Assembly (NCBI GenBank): GCA_018262855.1
Contig: JADFDO010000002.1
Span: 1 to 64,000 of the forward strand
DNA: 64,000 nucleotides
Source of the DNA: Methanolinea sp.
GTDB taxonomy: Archaea; Halobacteriota; Methanomicrobia; Methanomicrobiales; Methanospirillaceae
Reading direction: 5' to 3'
The notes under the pieces were generated by a model, which was not told the DNA's origin, ran no database searches, and was given only the letters and a program-made list of their open reading frames with translations. The position numbers and the translations under genes were made by a program. This document shows, piece after piece, positions 34,893 through 44,727 of this stretch. Numbering within the stretch: the first letter of the stretch is position 1; every line of letters begins with the position of its first letter.

Positions 34893-36338
34893 ATGCCAAT
34901 CACTTTTGAGATTCTTGAGAAGGACATTGCCGGGAGACTCGGGAAGCTCAAGGCTGGTGACAAGGTTATCCGCACCCCTGCACTTCTCCCGGTCATCAAT
35001 CCCCATCTCCAACCCGTGACCGCAGCTGAAATGAAGGCAATGGGGGCTGAAGGACTGATCACAAACGCATATATCTTCTCCCGGAGCCGGGAGTTCAGGG
35101 AGAAGGCGCTCTCCCTCGGGCTCCACCAAGTACTCGGGTTCGATGGCCTGATCATGACCGATTCGGGCTCGTTCCAGCTCTCGGTATACGGAGACGTGGA
35201 GATCACCAACATGGAGACACTTGAGTTCCAGAACGCGATAGGGAGCGATATCCACGTCCCGCTTGACATCCCGACCCATCCTGACTCCGACCGTCACCAG
35301 GCAGAACGCGACCTCGAAGTGACCATGGCACGACTCAGGGAAGCAAAGGAGCACCTTGGACCAGATGCACCGCTTGCCGGTCCTGTCCAGGGAGGAAAGT
35401 TCCTGGACTTAAGGGAAAATGCAGGCAGGGAAGCAGGGGAGCTTGGCTTCACGTTCTGCCCTATCGGCGCGGTCGTCCCCCTGATGGAGTCCTACCGGTA
35501 CGGGGAACTTGTCGATGTAGTGATGTCTGCGAAGAAGGGGATCCCGATCTCCTCGTGCGTCCACCTCTTTGGTGCTGGCCACCCGGCGATGTTTGCACTC
35601 GCTGTGGCGATGGGATGCGATATCTTCGACTCAGCCGCCTATGCGCTCTATGCGAGGGAGGGGCGTTATCTCACCCCTTCGGGAAGCGCGAAGGTCCAGG
35701 AACTCCATGAACTTCCCTGCCCATGCCAGGTATGCCGCACTCACACTGTCGATGAACTCATGAAATCTCCCGAGCGGGAGAGGCTCCTCGCACTCCACAA
35801 CCTCCAGGTGAGCCTCGCGGAGATCGCGAGGATTCGCCAGGCCATCCAGGACGGTGTCCTATGGGAGCTGGTGGATGAACGGTGCAGGGGTCACCCGCAA
35901 CTCCTGAAGGGATACCGGGCACTTCTGAACCATGGAAAAGCCCTTGAAGGCTCCGACCGCGTGAGCAAGCGCCGGTTCTTCTACCGCGGTGCCGAGAGTT
36001 GCGAGAGGACTGAAGTGAGACGTTTCCAGGCGCTTCTCGACCGCCTGGTACTGCCTTCATCCGTCCTCATCTCCTTGGACGGGAGGGAATTTCCGGGATT
36101 CGATCTCACACTTCCTTTCAAACCGCCATTCGGCCCCTTCATGGATGAACTCCGGGAGACGTTTCCCATTGGCCAGAGCGAGATTCCTGACTGGGATGAG
36201 GTGATGGTCGCATCCGGGTGCAGGGGAATCCTAAGATTGGTCGAAACGCACAGGGAATGCCGTATTGTCGTATCCTGCCAGGAGAGATGGAGAGATATCG
36301 TTGAAAGGATGGTTCCCGGCATCGAGGTGATCCCGTGA
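34893..36338 (+). CDS. tgtA: Archaeosine tRNA-guanine transglycosylase
   Basis: It swaps guanine 15 in the tRNA D-loop for preQ0, the first step of archaeosine formation. Features: [41 protein letters not shown] (catalytic Asp), [33 protein letters not shown], and zinc ligands in [10 protein letters not shown]. The 481-residue protein appears to lack the PUA domain of full-length archaeal TGTs, but the next gene, coupled by a 4-base overlap, has one. Confidence 0.95.
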   Translation: MPITFEILEKDIAGRLGKLKAGDKVIRTPALLPVINPHLQPVTAAEMKAMGAEGLITNAYIFSRSREFREKALSLGLHQVLGFDGLIMTDSGSFQLSVYGDVEITNMETLEFQNAIGSDIHVPLDIPTHPDSDRHQAERDLEVTMARLREAKEHLGPDAPLAGPVQGGKFLDLRENAGREAGELGFTFCPIGAVVPLMESYRYGELVDVVMSAKKGIPISSCVHLFGAGHPAMFALAVAMGCDIFDSAAYALYAREGRYLTPSGSAKVQELHELPCPCQVCRTHTVDELMKSPERERLLALHNLQVSLAEIARIRQAIQDGVLWELVDERCRGHPQLLKGYRALLNHGKALEGSDRVSKRRFFYRGAESCERTEVRRFQALLDRLVLPSSVLISLDGREFPGFDLTLPFKPPFGPFMDELRETFPIGQSEIPDWDEVMVASGCRGILRLVETHRECRIVVSCQERWRDIVERMVPGIEVIP

Positions 36339-37966
36339 CGGGTTTTGAGGTGAAGAAAAGAGACGGGCTTGCACGGATATCCAGCCTTTCCCTTCCACAT
36401 GAGCAGATCCATCTCCCGTGTGCGAGGGATACAGACCTCCTCTTCCCCGAACTTGCGAGCCTCTCCATGACCAATATCCCGCTTTCGGCTCCTGCTCAGT
36501 TCGCGTCCGCGTACCTTCCTGGGCGAAGTGGCCGGATTGTCATGGTGAATCCCGTGGTTGCTCCATCTGCATCCTCGGGCGATATCATCATGGTCCCCAA
36601 CTGGAATACCGCATTCTCGAATCCCCGGAATTATACCGACTGGCTGGTCCATCTCAAGTCAACCCTCCCGCCCGACACTGCGTGGTATGCACCGGGGGCT
36701 GCGCTTCCCTCGAATGCGCACATGCTCTGTTACTCAGGCTTTGACCTCTTCGATTTCATCGCGGTCGACCTGCGATCAGCCCAGCATACATTCTGCCTCC
36801 CGGAAGGTGAATTTCCTGAGGAGATCATGGAGACAGGAGTGTGCGGGTGCCAGGGATGCAGGGAGGGGAATCTCCTTGTTCACAACCGCCTTGCCCTTTC
36901 ACGCGAACTCTCATTGATCTCCCGTTTCATCGCGGACCAGCAGGTGAGGGAATTTGCGGAGTCGAGATGCAGGATGCAGGCCACGCATACTGCTATCCTG
37001 CGCCATCTTGACCGGCACTACTCTTTCATGGAACAAAATTTACCTGTTGCGAGACACTGCCGGCTCGGGGCCATGACCGGTGAGGCACTGGTGCGGCCTG
37101 AAGTGGCGAGGTTTGCAGACAGGGTTGTCAACCGCTACATCCCCCCTGCTGCCGATGTTGCCGTCCTGTTACCCTGTTCTGCCAGAAAACCATATTCACT
37201 CTCACAGAGCCACCGGAAATACCTTGAAACGGTGGGAGGAAGGGCACTTGAACTGATCGTGACCTCTCCCCTAGGGCTGGTTCCAAGGGATCTTGAGAGG
37301 GTCTATCCTGCTGCCCATTACGATATCCCTGTAACCGGCCACTGGGACCGTGAGGAGCTCTCATTCACAGCAGGGATTATCGGACGATTTCTCGGGAAAC
37401 ATGCATTCCGCAGGGTGATCGCCCACCTCGACGGGGGAGCGCTCGAGGCTACGCGGATGGCAGCAGGAATTGCGGAAATTGCGATCGAGGAGAGCTGCAT
37501 CTCCCGGCCTGCAGCCCAGGACTCGCTGCGAAACCTTGGTGTTCTCCTCGACGGCGAGCGACAGGTCAGCCATGATCCTGTCAGGGGGACGCTCTCCTGG
37601 CAGTTCGGCGTGGATGTGAATACGGCGGGCATGTCGGTCCGCTGGAAACCACCGAATCTCATGGTCCGCCGTGGAAAAGAGCCCCTTTTCTCGCTTGACC
37701 CGGGAACCGGGTTCCTGCGCCCTACGTTCGAGGGATGGAAGTTACTCCCGGGAACCTGCCGGGTCGGGATCGACAATTTTGTACCTCAGGGCGATATCCT
37801 TGCACCGGGAGTTCTCACCGCCGACCCGGCGATTCGCGAAGGTGATGAGGTGCTGGTCGAAGGGCCGCGGGCGATGGCGACCGGCAGGGCCGCGATGGGC
37901 GCCTCGGAGATGCAGGCTTCGAAGCGCGGGATTGCGGTCCGGGTTCGAAAAGTATTGAAACACTGA
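36335..37966 (+). CDS. arcS: Archaeosine synthase ArcS (TgtA2)
   Basis: ArcS acts on the preQ0 that TGT placed at tRNA position 15, transferring lysine to it; the radical SAM partner RaSEA then completes archaeosine. The diagnostic segment [19 protein letters not shown] lies at about 270, a short cysteine motif CGCQGC at about 169, and a PUA RNA-binding domain at the C-terminus (~465-540, [31 protein letters not shown]-like). Length 543 is typical. It is coupled to tgtA; RaSEA is encoded at 59.3-60.4 kb. Confidence 0.95.
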   Translation: MTGFEVKKRDGLARISSLSLPHEQIHLPCARDTDLLFPELASLSMTNIPLSAPAQFASAYLPGRSGRIVMVNPVVAPSASSGDIIMVPNWNTAFSNPRNYTDWLVHLKSTLPPDTAWYAPGAALPSNAHMLCYSGFDLFDFIAVDLRSAQHTFCLPEGEFPEEIMETGVCGCQGCREGNLLVHNRLALSRELSLISRFIADQQVREFAESRCRMQATHTAILRHLDRHYSFMEQNLPVARHCRLGAMTGEALVRPEVARFADRVVNRYIPPAADVAVLLPCSARKPYSLSQSHRKYLETVGGRALELIVTSPLGLVPRDLERVYPAAHYDIPVTGHWDREELSFTAGIIGRFLGKHAFRRVIAHLDGGALEATRMAAGIAEIAIEESCISRPAAQDSLRNLGVLLDGERQVSHDPVRGTLSWQFGVDVNTAGMSVRWKPPNLMVRRGKEPLFSLDPGTGFLRPTFEGWKLLPGTCRVGIDNFVPQGDILAPGVLTADPAIREGDEVLVEGPRAMATGRAAMGASEMQASKRGIAVRVRKVLKH

Positions 37967-38022
37967 CACCTCATAAGTATACCACAAATGGAGGAAATAA
38001 CGTTGCACAGGGAGAACTGGCC

Positions 38023-39165
38023 ATGCCGTGCGTGATTGCGGTTCCAAAGGAGCTGGCACAAGGCGAACGTCGTGTTGCGATCGTCCCGGAGGTTGCCCAG
38101 AAACTTGCCCGGTCAGGCCACGAGATAAGGATCGAGCATGATGCGGGGACAGGCGCGTACTATCCCGATGATCAGTATGTGGCTGCGGGGGCGAAATCTG
38201 TATCAAGCAGGACCGACCTCCTGAAGGGAGCCCAGATCGTCCTGTGCGTCCAGCCCCCTACCATTGCCGATGTGGATCAGCTTGCTGAAGGATGCATTGT
38301 CATCGGGTTCATGAATCCCGGCCGCAACAGGGATGTGATCGTCAGGATGCGTGATCGGAAGATTACCGCTTTCGCCCTTGAACTGGTTCCCCGGATTACC
38401 CGGGCCCAGAGCATGGACGCGCTGAGTTCGCAGGCAACGGCCGGTGGGTACACCGCGACCATTATGGGTGCTGCCCACAGCCCGAAGTTCCTCCCGATGC
38501 TGACCACCGCTGCCGGGACTATCCGGCCTGCAACCGTCCTGGTGCTTGGTGCCGGGGTGGCCGGTCTCATGGCGATTGCCACGGCAAAACGCCTCGGCGC
38601 TGTTGTCGAAGCGTACGATGTACGGCGGGCTGCCGGTGAGCAGGTGCGGAGCCTCGGTGCAAAATTTCTCGAGCTTGAGATCAATGCCGAAGGACAGGGG
38701 GGGTACGCACGGGAACTTACCCCGGAAGAAAAAGTCAAAGAGCAGGAGATGGTGTCTGCCGCCGTGGCACGTGCTGACATCGTTATCACGACAGCGAGCA
38801 TTCCCGGCCGGAAGGCCCCTGTCCTCATCACGAAGGAGACTGCCGGCAGAATGAAGCCCGGTGCCGTGATCGTTGACCTTGCCGCAGAATCGGGAGGAAA
38901 CTGCGAGCTGACGCAGCCGGGAAAGACCGTGCATGAGCATAATATCACTATCCTTGGTCCGCTGAATCTCCCGGCCCAGATAGCATTCCATTCGAGCCAG
39001 ATGTATTCAAAGAACCTCCATGCATTCCTCGGACTCCTCCTCGACAAGGAGGGCTCCCTCGTTCACGATTACCACGATGAGATCCTGGCAGCGAGTCTCC
39101 TGCTCCATGCCGGCGAGGTGCGTCACGGGCCGACACGGGATCTCCTGGGCGGTGTTCTGACATGA
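38023..39165 (+). CDS. pntAA: NAD(P) transhydrogenase subunit alpha 1 (NAD-binding, soluble)
   Basis: It binds NAD(H) in the proton-translocating transhydrogenase. It starts CVIAVPKELAQGERRVAIVPEVAQKLARSGHEI, with the dinucleotide fold VLVLGAGVAGLMAIATAKRLGAVVEAYDVR and the mobile-loop region around EKVKEQEMVSAAVARADIVITTASIPGRKAPVLIT. It matches the alanine dehydrogenase/PntA family, and the two following genes rule out alanine dehydrogenase. The 4-base overlap with pntAB shows coupling. Confidence 0.95.
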   Translation: MPCVIAVPKELAQGERRVAIVPEVAQKLARSGHEIRIEHDAGTGAYYPDDQYVAAGAKSVSSRTDLLKGAQIVLCVQPPTIADVDQLAEGCIVIGFMNPGRNRDVIVRMRDRKITAFALELVPRITRAQSMDALSSQATAGGYTATIMGAAHSPKFLPMLTTAAGTIRPATVLVLGAGVAGLMAIATAKRLGAVVEAYDVRRAAGEQVRSLGAKFLELEINAEGQGGYARELTPEEKVKEQEMVSAAVARADIVITTASIPGRKAPVLITKETAGRMKPGAVIVDLAAESGGNCELTQPGKTVHEHNITILGPLNLPAQIAFHSSQMYSKNLHAFLGLLLDKEGSLVHDYHDEILAASLLLHAGEVRHGPTRDLLGGVLT

Positions 39166-39473
39166 GCGATATCTCGATGTTCTGGACCGCAGTCTGCATC
39201 GTGGTCCTTGCCGCGTTTACCGGATACGTTGTTATCAGCAGGGTCCCTGTCATCCTCCACACCCCCCTGATGAGCGGATCCAACTTCATTCACGGGATCA
39301 TACTCATCGGCGCAATGGTTGCGCTTGGCCTCGCAATCACGGTCGAACAGCAGGTGATCGGGTTTCTCGCGGTGATCCTGGGTGCCGCAAACGTGACCGG
39401 AGGCTACGTCATCACCGAGCGGATCCTCCAGATGTTCGATCCAGGAAGAAAGAGACCGGGGAAGGAGGCCTAG
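39162..39473 (+). CDS. pntAB: NAD(P) transhydrogenase subunit alpha 2 (membrane)
   Basis: The 103-residue protein has about three membrane helices (8-28, 45-65, 68-90). The segment HTPLMSGSNFIHGIILIGA matches the family's conserved HTPLMS.TNA.SGI-type stretch. It forms part of the proton channel with PntB. The three-gene split (AA, AB, B) is the Rhodospirillum rubrum layout, not the two-gene E. coli one. Confidence 0.94.
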   Translation: MSDISMFWTAVCIVVLAAFTGYVVISRVPVILHTPLMSGSNFIHGIILIGAMVALGLAITVEQQVIGFLAVILGAANVTGGYVITERILQMFDPGRKRPGKEA

Positions 39474-39474
39474 G

Positions 39475-40860
39475 ATGTTCGATCTCTCGTACCTGATCGA
39501 TCCCGTGTATATCGCGACGATCATCATCTTCATCATCGGGCTGCAGAGGATGAGCCACCCGCTCACTGCCCGGAGCGGGATCATCTGGGCCGGTGCTGCG
39601 ATGCTTCTCGCGACGCTCGTAACCTTCCTGACACCGGCTCTCTCCAATTTTGCCCTCATCGCACTTGGAATTGTCATAGGAGGAGGCTTTGGGTACATTG
39701 CTGCAAAACGCGTTGCGATGACCGACATGCCCCAGATGGTCGCGATCTACAACGGGATGGGTGGCGGTGCAGCCGCAGGAGTCGCTGCAGTCCACCTCCT
39801 CGGGCCCGTTCACTTCGTGACCGGAAGCCTTGCCATCGTCGGCGGTCTCATCGGTGCGGTGTCATTCTCCGGGAGCCTGGTTGCATTCCTGAAACTCCAG
39901 GGTTGGATGCGGCCGCGGCCCGTCACGTTCACGGGCCAGCAGATTGTCAACATGGCAGTCCTCGCACTTGCCGTCATTTCAGGAATCCTGGTACTCTTTC
40001 AGCCTTCGTGGAGCCCGATCCCCTACACCACAGCCCTCTGGCTTTTCTTCCTCCTCTCACTCGCCTTTGGCATCCTGATGGCTCTTCCCATTGGGGGCGC
40101 CGATATGCCCGTCGTCATTTCGATGTTCAATGCATTCACTGGGCTTGCGGTCGGCCTCGATGGATTCTCGTTTGCTACACCCAACTACGCGATGGTCATT
40201 GCAGGCATTATTGTCGGTGCAGCGGGATCGCTCCTCACGGTGCTCATGGCACGGGCGATGAACCGCTCAGTCCGCAACATCCTCTTTGGGGCGTTCGGTG
40301 CAACTGAAGAGACCGGGGTCCAGATCCAGGGAAGCATGAAGTCTGTCGAGCCCGATGATGTCGCGGTGATGCTTGCCTATGCGGACAAGGTCATCATTGT
40401 ACCCGGTTATGGAATGGCGGTTGCCCAGGCGCAGCAGAAGGTCAAGGAGCTGATGGACCAGCTCGAAAACCGGGGAGTCCTCGTGAAGTTTGGTATTCAC
40501 CCTGTTGCCGGCCGGATGCCGGGACATATGAATGTCCTCCTTGCCGAAGCCGGGATCTCCTATGACCACCTCTTCGACCGTGACGAGATCAACCCTGAAT
40601 TCCAGTCAACAGACGTCGTTCTTGTCATCGGCGCCAATGATGTCGTCAACCCGGCCGCACACCGCGAGGGCAGCCCGCTCTTTGGGATGCCGATCCTCGA
40701 TGTGGAACAGGCAAAGAATGTCATTGTCCTGAAGAGAGGGCAGGGGAGAGGATTTGCCGGGATTGAGAACGATCTCTTTTACCGGGATAACACAAGGATG
40801 CTCTATGGCGATGCCAAGGTATCGCTCGGGACAGTCGTGCAGGCCGTAAAGAAATTGTGA
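39475..40860 (+). CDS. pntB: NAD(P) transhydrogenase subunit beta
   Basis: The N-terminal half (1-~265) holds about nine membrane helices, including GGFGYIAAKRVAMTDMPQMVAIYNGMGGGAAAG and PIGGADMPVVISMFNAFTGLAVGLDGF. The C-terminal NADP-binding domain carries VIIVPGYGMAVAQAQQKVKEL, FGIHPVAGRMPGHMNVLLAEA, VLVIGANDVVNPAAHREGSPLFGMPILDV and KRGQGRGFAGIENDLFY. All are family hallmarks. It drives hydride transfer from NADH to NADP using the ion gradient, or the reverse. Confidence 0.96.
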   Translation: MFDLSYLIDPVYIATIIIFIIGLQRMSHPLTARSGIIWAGAAMLLATLVTFLTPALSNFALIALGIVIGGGFGYIAAKRVAMTDMPQMVAIYNGMGGGAAAGVAAVHLLGPVHFVTGSLAIVGGLIGAVSFSGSLVAFLKLQGWMRPRPVTFTGQQIVNMAVLALAVISGILVLFQPSWSPIPYTTALWLFFLLSLAFGILMALPIGGADMPVVISMFNAFTGLAVGLDGFSFATPNYAMVIAGIIVGAAGSLLTVLMARAMNRSVRNILFGAFGATEETGVQIQGSMKSVEPDDVAVMLAYADKVIIVPGYGMAVAQAQQKVKELMDQLENRGVLVKFGIHPVAGRMPGHMNVLLAEAGISYDHLFDRDEINPEFQSTDVVLVIGANDVVNPAAHREGSPLFGMPILDVEQAKNVIVLKRGQGRGFAGIENDLFYRDNTRMLYGDAKVSLGTVVQAVKKL

Positions 40861-41028
40861 GAGAGTGCTGGTGACATGAATGTGGAATAATGTGAGAGGA
40901 CGTTAAACCTCCTTCCTTTCAGGAACAGGTGTTCAGGGCAACTCTCCCTGAATATACCATTCATGGCCATCATGGTATTGTTCTGAATGATCGCTGATGA
41001 ACGAGGCAATTGTTTTTGTTTACCAATT

Positions 41029-41544
41029 ATGCAAGTGATTATTATGGCATTGATGGATCTCCTCTGGCCTTTCTTTTTCCCTGTCCTGGGAGCAGTTGTC
41101 GCGCTGGTTCATATTCAGTGGAAGCACCACACAGGGGTGACAGCGCTTGGGACATTTCTGGCCTGGCAGCTTGCCATTGGTCTTGGTCTTAGTTCCATTT
41201 ATGCCGCGTTCGGCCACCTCGTCTTCGCCGACCGGGTCGCTGCATCCATCGGCTGGCCGGCCGGGAGTCCGTTCCAGCGTGAGGTCGGGATGTGGGACTT
41301 TGCCATCGGTATTGTTGGTCTCCTCTGCCTGAAATTCCGGTCTGCCGGGTTCTGGACTGCGACCGTGATTGCGTACGGGATCTTCTCAATAAGTGCAGGG
41401 CTCGGGCACGTTTACGAGATGATCGTCCATGGGAATATGGCTATCAACAATGCCGGCCCGGTCATGTACATGGACCTGTTCTATCCCGTGTTCCTCGGGA
41501 CGCTTCTTTTCTGGTATTTCAGAAGAGCCAGCACTTCGCCATAA
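41029..41544 (+). CDS. Multi-span membrane protein (possibly DUF6790)
   Basis: About four to five hydrophobic segments cover the 171-residue protein (MDLLWPFFFPVLGAVVALVHI, ALGTFLAWQLAIGLGLSSIYAAFGHL, VGMWDFAIGIVGLLCLKF, FWTATVIAYGIFSISAGLGHVYEMI, DLFYPVFLGTLLFWYF). Conserved-looking His and Glu sit at HVYEMIVHGN. It resembles what I recall as DUF6790 membrane proteins. Starts at 41029 or 41044 are both possible. Function unknown; no link to the transhydrogenase beyond proximity. Confidence 0.72.
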   Translation: MQVIIMALMDLLWPFFFPVLGAVVALVHIQWKHHTGVTALGTFLAWQLAIGLGLSSIYAAFGHLVFADRVAASIGWPAGSPFQREVGMWDFAIGIVGLLCLKFRSAGFWTATVIAYGIFSISAGLGHVYEMIVHGNMAINNAGPVMYMDLFYPVFLGTLLFWYFRRASTSP

Positions 41545-41667
41545 ACCTGTTGAAATGGCAAAGTGTCCTTTCAGCACGGCGGCTCCGGATTCTCTTTTTT
41601 GTCGCCCGGCATCATCCAGGTTTTACCGAAATACCGGAAAAGTAAGGAAGGAGAGATGTTCCTGCTC

Positions 41668-41826
41668 TCACTTGCCCATGAGCGGAATATTGCAGTCAGG
41701 GCAGGTCTGGCTCCTGCAGGGAACCCCACGGGTTTTGGGGAGTTCTTTTTTACATTTTGGGCATATGCATGCATCGGGGGGATTCCCTCTCCTCTGCATA
41801 CCCATTCCTGGTCCTCCATTTGGCAT
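41668..41826 (-). CDS. Small zinc-ribbon / rubredoxin-like protein
   Basis: A 52-residue frame starts MPNGGPGMGMQRRGNPPD and continues ACICPKCKK...RGVPCRSQTCPDCNIPLMGK. Two CxxC pairs plus two further cysteines form a zinc-ribbon or rubredoxin-like metal site, and a Gly/Met-rich head precedes it. Small archaeal proteins of this kind (head plus CxCPxC..RGVPC..xxCPxC) are known but have no established job. The same frame continues upstream for about 55 codons without ATG and includes another CxxC (PCFNC); a GTG start could add a few residues. Confidence 0.75.
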   Translation of the reverse strand: MPNGGPGMGMQRRGNPPDACICPKCKKELPKTRGVPCRSQTCPDCNIPLMGK

Positions 41827-42067
41827 ATCATTCACCACAATGGTCTGATATGCACCCCTGCAATTAAAACATGGGAACGGGGCAATGTTTGAGATATCAA
41901 ATGCTTTAATTGCTGTATGAACAGATGGGAGATTTCCAGAATTGCAGAATAAGGACTGTATTGCCTCTTTTTTCCATGAAAGCGGCTCTCACCATTTACA
42001 TGGTATATGCCTTTGTTCCGTAAGGGAACGCCGCGGCACAACGAGGGGGAATGAGGCAGCCTCGCAC

Positions 42068-43243
42068 TCATTCTTTTGCATACCTGGAAAGCATCCCTTC
42101 ATAGACCCGTGCCGCACTCTCAAGAGATTCGATGCGGACGTGCTCATCGATGGCGTGAAGGGTCCGGATCTCACCCGGGCCGTACTCAACGACGGAGAAA
42201 CCAGCTTTTCGGAGGAAGCGGGCGTCGCTCGCTGCCCACTGGACGATTGGCCGTGCAGGGTGGAGATGGACCCTCTCTACCTCAGATAAAAGGCAGCCGA
42301 CAAGAGGTGAACCAGGCGGTGTGATACTTGGCTCCGACATGCTGGTGATGGATATTTCTGCCCGGCGGGCATGATCCCTGACCTCCTGCAGCAGGGCAGG
42401 AAGGCTGCATCCCCAGGGGATCCTCAAATCGAGTTCGAGGCTGCACTGCTGGGCGACGATATTGGCTTTCTCCCCACCTGCGATTGTTCCGGGATTGAAC
42501 ATGATGTGCGAGAGGACTGTTCCGGCATCATTCATGCTGAAGATCTCTCCCAGGATCTTGGCTGACTCGCTGATGATTCTCTCAAGTCCGGGATCTCCAG
42601 GATCATACTCGCGCTTGTGAAGATCCTGCACGAACTCCATGAGTGAAAATGCTTCCATGACCGCACTTACTCCCTTGGAGGGATACAGCGATCCATGCCC
42701 GGGCTCGCCCTTGAAAATACAGCACAGGCGCATCAATCCTTTCTGCCCGATATTCGGGGAGAGGGCAGGGGTTGGTTCTGCAATCAGGGTATCACAGGGG
42801 ATAAGAGATCTCCGCGCAATGAGAGTCTGGATGCCGTGGGTTCCTCCAGTCTCCTCGTCACAGACAAAAGCCAGATCAGCGGGAAATTCCCTGCCGGCCT
42901 CAATGAACTTCCTGCACGCCCAGAGGAGAGAGGCACACCCTCCTTTCATATCTGTAGCTCCCCTCCCCCATACCATGCCGTCAATGATATCGCCTGAATA
43001 TGGATCATGGGACCAGCCATCGGAGAGTGCAGGAACTACGTCAACGTGGCCGCACAGGAGCAGCCTGCCTTCCGGGCGGGCACTCACGAGGTTCTGCCTC
43101 CCGCCACGGCTCCTGGTAATTTTCGTCCTGATCCCGATGCTGTCAGTGAAATCCCGGATATACTGCAGTACCTCGCGGGTGTCGCCCGGGGGATTCTCAC
43201 TCCGGATCTGTACAAGGTCGGAACAGAGACTGGCGATATTCAT
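42068..43243 (-). CDS. M20-family deacylase (DapE/ArgE-like)
   Basis: This zinc amidohydrolase keeps both metal-site motifs: LLCGHVDVVPALSDGWSHDPYSGDIIDGMVWGRGATDMKGG and FVCDEETGG, with GHGSLYPSKG in the lid domain and a late His (TLHAIDEHVR). Relatives remove succinyl from diaminopimelate (DapE) or acetyl from ornithine (ArgE). The dapA-dapB-asd genes are 5-8 kb away but on the other strand, so DapE is possible yet unproven. Length 391 is normal. It is followed by no overlapping gene. Confidence 0.85.
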   Translation of the reverse strand: MNIASLCSDLVQIRSENPPGDTREVLQYIRDFTDSIGIRTKITRSRGGRQNLVSARPEGRLLLCGHVDVVPALSDGWSHDPYSGDIIDGMVWGRGATDMKGGCASLLWACRKFIEAGREFPADLAFVCDEETGGTHGIQTLIARRSLIPCDTLIAEPTPALSPNIGQKGLMRLCCIFKGEPGHGSLYPSKGVSAVMEAFSLMEFVQDLHKREYDPGDPGLERIISESAKILGEIFSMNDAGTVLSHIMFNPGTIAGGEKANIVAQQCSLELDLRIPWGCSLPALLQEVRDHARRAEISITSMSEPSITPPGSPLVGCLLSEVERVHLHPARPIVQWAASDARFLRKAGFSVVEYGPGEIRTLHAIDEHVRIESLESAARVYEGMLSRYAKE

Positions 43244-43256
43244 GGCAGCCAGTGTA

Positions 43257-43760
43257 TCAGGAACCCTGCTTGAATTTCTCGAAGAGCATCCCGAGCGAGG
43301 CGTCGCTATAGAGGGTTTTTAAGAAGTCTGCTTTGAAAAATTCGTCAATGAAGGAACGATAGACATGGGGGCGGATCGGCTCCTTGCTGTCCCGTTCCAG
43401 TACGATCCGGAAACTCATGTAGCGCGCCTCGTCACCCTCATCATACACTCTTCTCCAGATTGTAGGGAGCGCCTCGAACTTTTCGGGGTGATTCTTCTTG
43501 AGCCAGTTGATAAACGAGGGGAATTTAGGGCGGTCGCCGAGTTTCTCCTGGTCGACCCTGCACCGCAGGTATTCGCCGGTCATCATCACCCTTGGTGACT
43601 TGTAGTGGTAGGCCATCAGCCCGATCGTGTAATCGAGATGGGCAAGGGCGTCCATGTAATAAAAGGTGAGTACGGGGTGCCACATGGTCTCATCCTGCAG
43701 GATGAGAGATTTCTCGTACAGGTGCTCCAGCACGTAAACATATTCATTATCCGAAGTCAT
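43257..43760 (-). CDS. Uncharacterised protein, 167 residues
   Basis: It is a soluble, largely helical protein rich in aromatic residues (WHPVLTFYYMDALAHLDYTIGLMAYHYKSPRVMMTGEYLRCRV, FINWLKKNHPEKFEALPTIWRRVYDEGDEARYMSFRIVLERD). There is no signal peptide, membrane segment or nucleotide motif. It lies 13 bases upstream of the M20 gene in the same direction, suggesting one mRNA. I do not recognise the family. Confidence 0.72.
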   Translation of the reverse strand: MTSDNEYVYVLEHLYEKSLILQDETMWHPVLTFYYMDALAHLDYTIGLMAYHYKSPRVMMTGEYLRCRVDQEKLGDRPKFPSFINWLKKNHPEKFEALPTIWRRVYDEGDEARYMSFRIVLERDSKEPIRPHVYRSFIDEFFKADFLKTLYSDASLGMLFEKFKQGS

Positions 43761-43848
43761 GGAGACATTTCAGACGTGAGCGAGTAAATATATTCCGGAA
43801 ATGGCATTTTTTGGCATTCAGGCATGAATACTTGGATTAATGGTATTG

Positions 43849-44727
43849 TTACCGAAAAAACGGCGCTCTTCTTCGCACTGCTTCCTTAAATAGTTCTTCC
43901 AGTCTCTCTCCAGAAGCTCCACGGATATCAACATGGTTGTCGGTCCGGAGGAGGCATGGTTTCAGTTTTCCGTCAGAAGTGACCCTGAGACGGTTGCAGA
44001 AGGCGCAGAATTCAGTGTTGTGGAGAGGCCTTACGACCTCCACTTCAGCACCATCGATACAGTACTTCTTCCGGTGATGCATCCTGCGTGTGAGCATCTC
44101 CTGCGAACTGCTTGCGAGCCAGGCCTCCAGGTCACCAAGGTCGCTGTGGCTGGTGCAGTCACGGAACTCCATGAGTTCAATCAGCTGGAGAATGAGATCG
44201 CGGTTCCCACGGACGAACCTGATGAAATCGTCGATCTCGTGGTCGTTGATACCTTTCAGCATCACCATGTTGAGTTTGACCGGGGTAAGATGAGCATCAA
44301 CGGCGGCTTCGATGCCCGCCATCACCTCATCGAGGCAATCGGATCCTGTGATCTTTTTGTAGGTCTCCCGATCGAGACTGTCGAGGCTGACATTGACACG
44401 GGAGAGGCCGGCATCCGCGAGATCCTGTGCGATATCTGCAAGAAGGGTCCCGTTGGTTGTCATTGAACATTCAACGCCATAGGGCACGGCTTTGACGATA
44501 TCGACCAGGTCCTCCCGAAGACATGGTTCCCCGCCCGTGAACTTGATACTCCGGATATCGAACTTTGCCGCAACCCTCATGATCTCGGTGATCTCCTCAA
44601 GGGAAAGCGGGGCCTCCGGATCTTTCTCTCCTTCGGCGTGGCAGTAGATGCAGTGGAGGTTGCATGCCGGAGTTAGACTTATCCGGAGGTTGCTCACCGG
44701 CCGATCGTAGGGATCCTTAAGCCTCAT
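43849..44727 (-). CDS. moaA: GTP 3',8-cyclase MoaA (molybdenum cofactor synthesis)
   Basis: This radical SAM enzyme rearranges GTP in the first step of molybdopterin synthesis. The SAM cluster is C22-x3-C26-x2-C29 in CNLHCIYC; IKFTGGEPCLREDL and VNVSLDSLDRETY follow. The second C-terminal cluster is formed by CAFCNRLRVTSDGKLKPCL. Length 292 is the compact archaeal size. It overlaps the rlmE gene by 11 bases. MobA at 4.8 kb serves the same cofactor pathway. Confidence 0.95.
   Translation of the reverse strand: MRLKDPYDRPVSNLRISLTPACNLHCIYCHAEGEKDPEAPLSLEEITEIMRVAAKFDIRSIKFTGGEPCLREDLVDIVKAVPYGVECSMTTNGTLLADIAQDLADAGLSRVNVSLDSLDRETYKKITGSDCLDEVMAGIEAAVDAHLTPVKLNMVMLKGINDHEIDDFIRFVRGNRDLILQLIELMEFRDCTSHSDLGDLEAWLASSSQEMLTRRMHHRKKYCIDGAEVEVVRPLHNTEFCAFCNRLRVTSDGKLKPCLLRTDNHVDIRGASGERLEELFKEAVRRRAPFFR

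Noticed and set aside
38203-39047. Two long antisense frames under pntAA
   Set aside because: GC-rich codon bias creates open antisense frames; the plus-strand protein is a clear family member.
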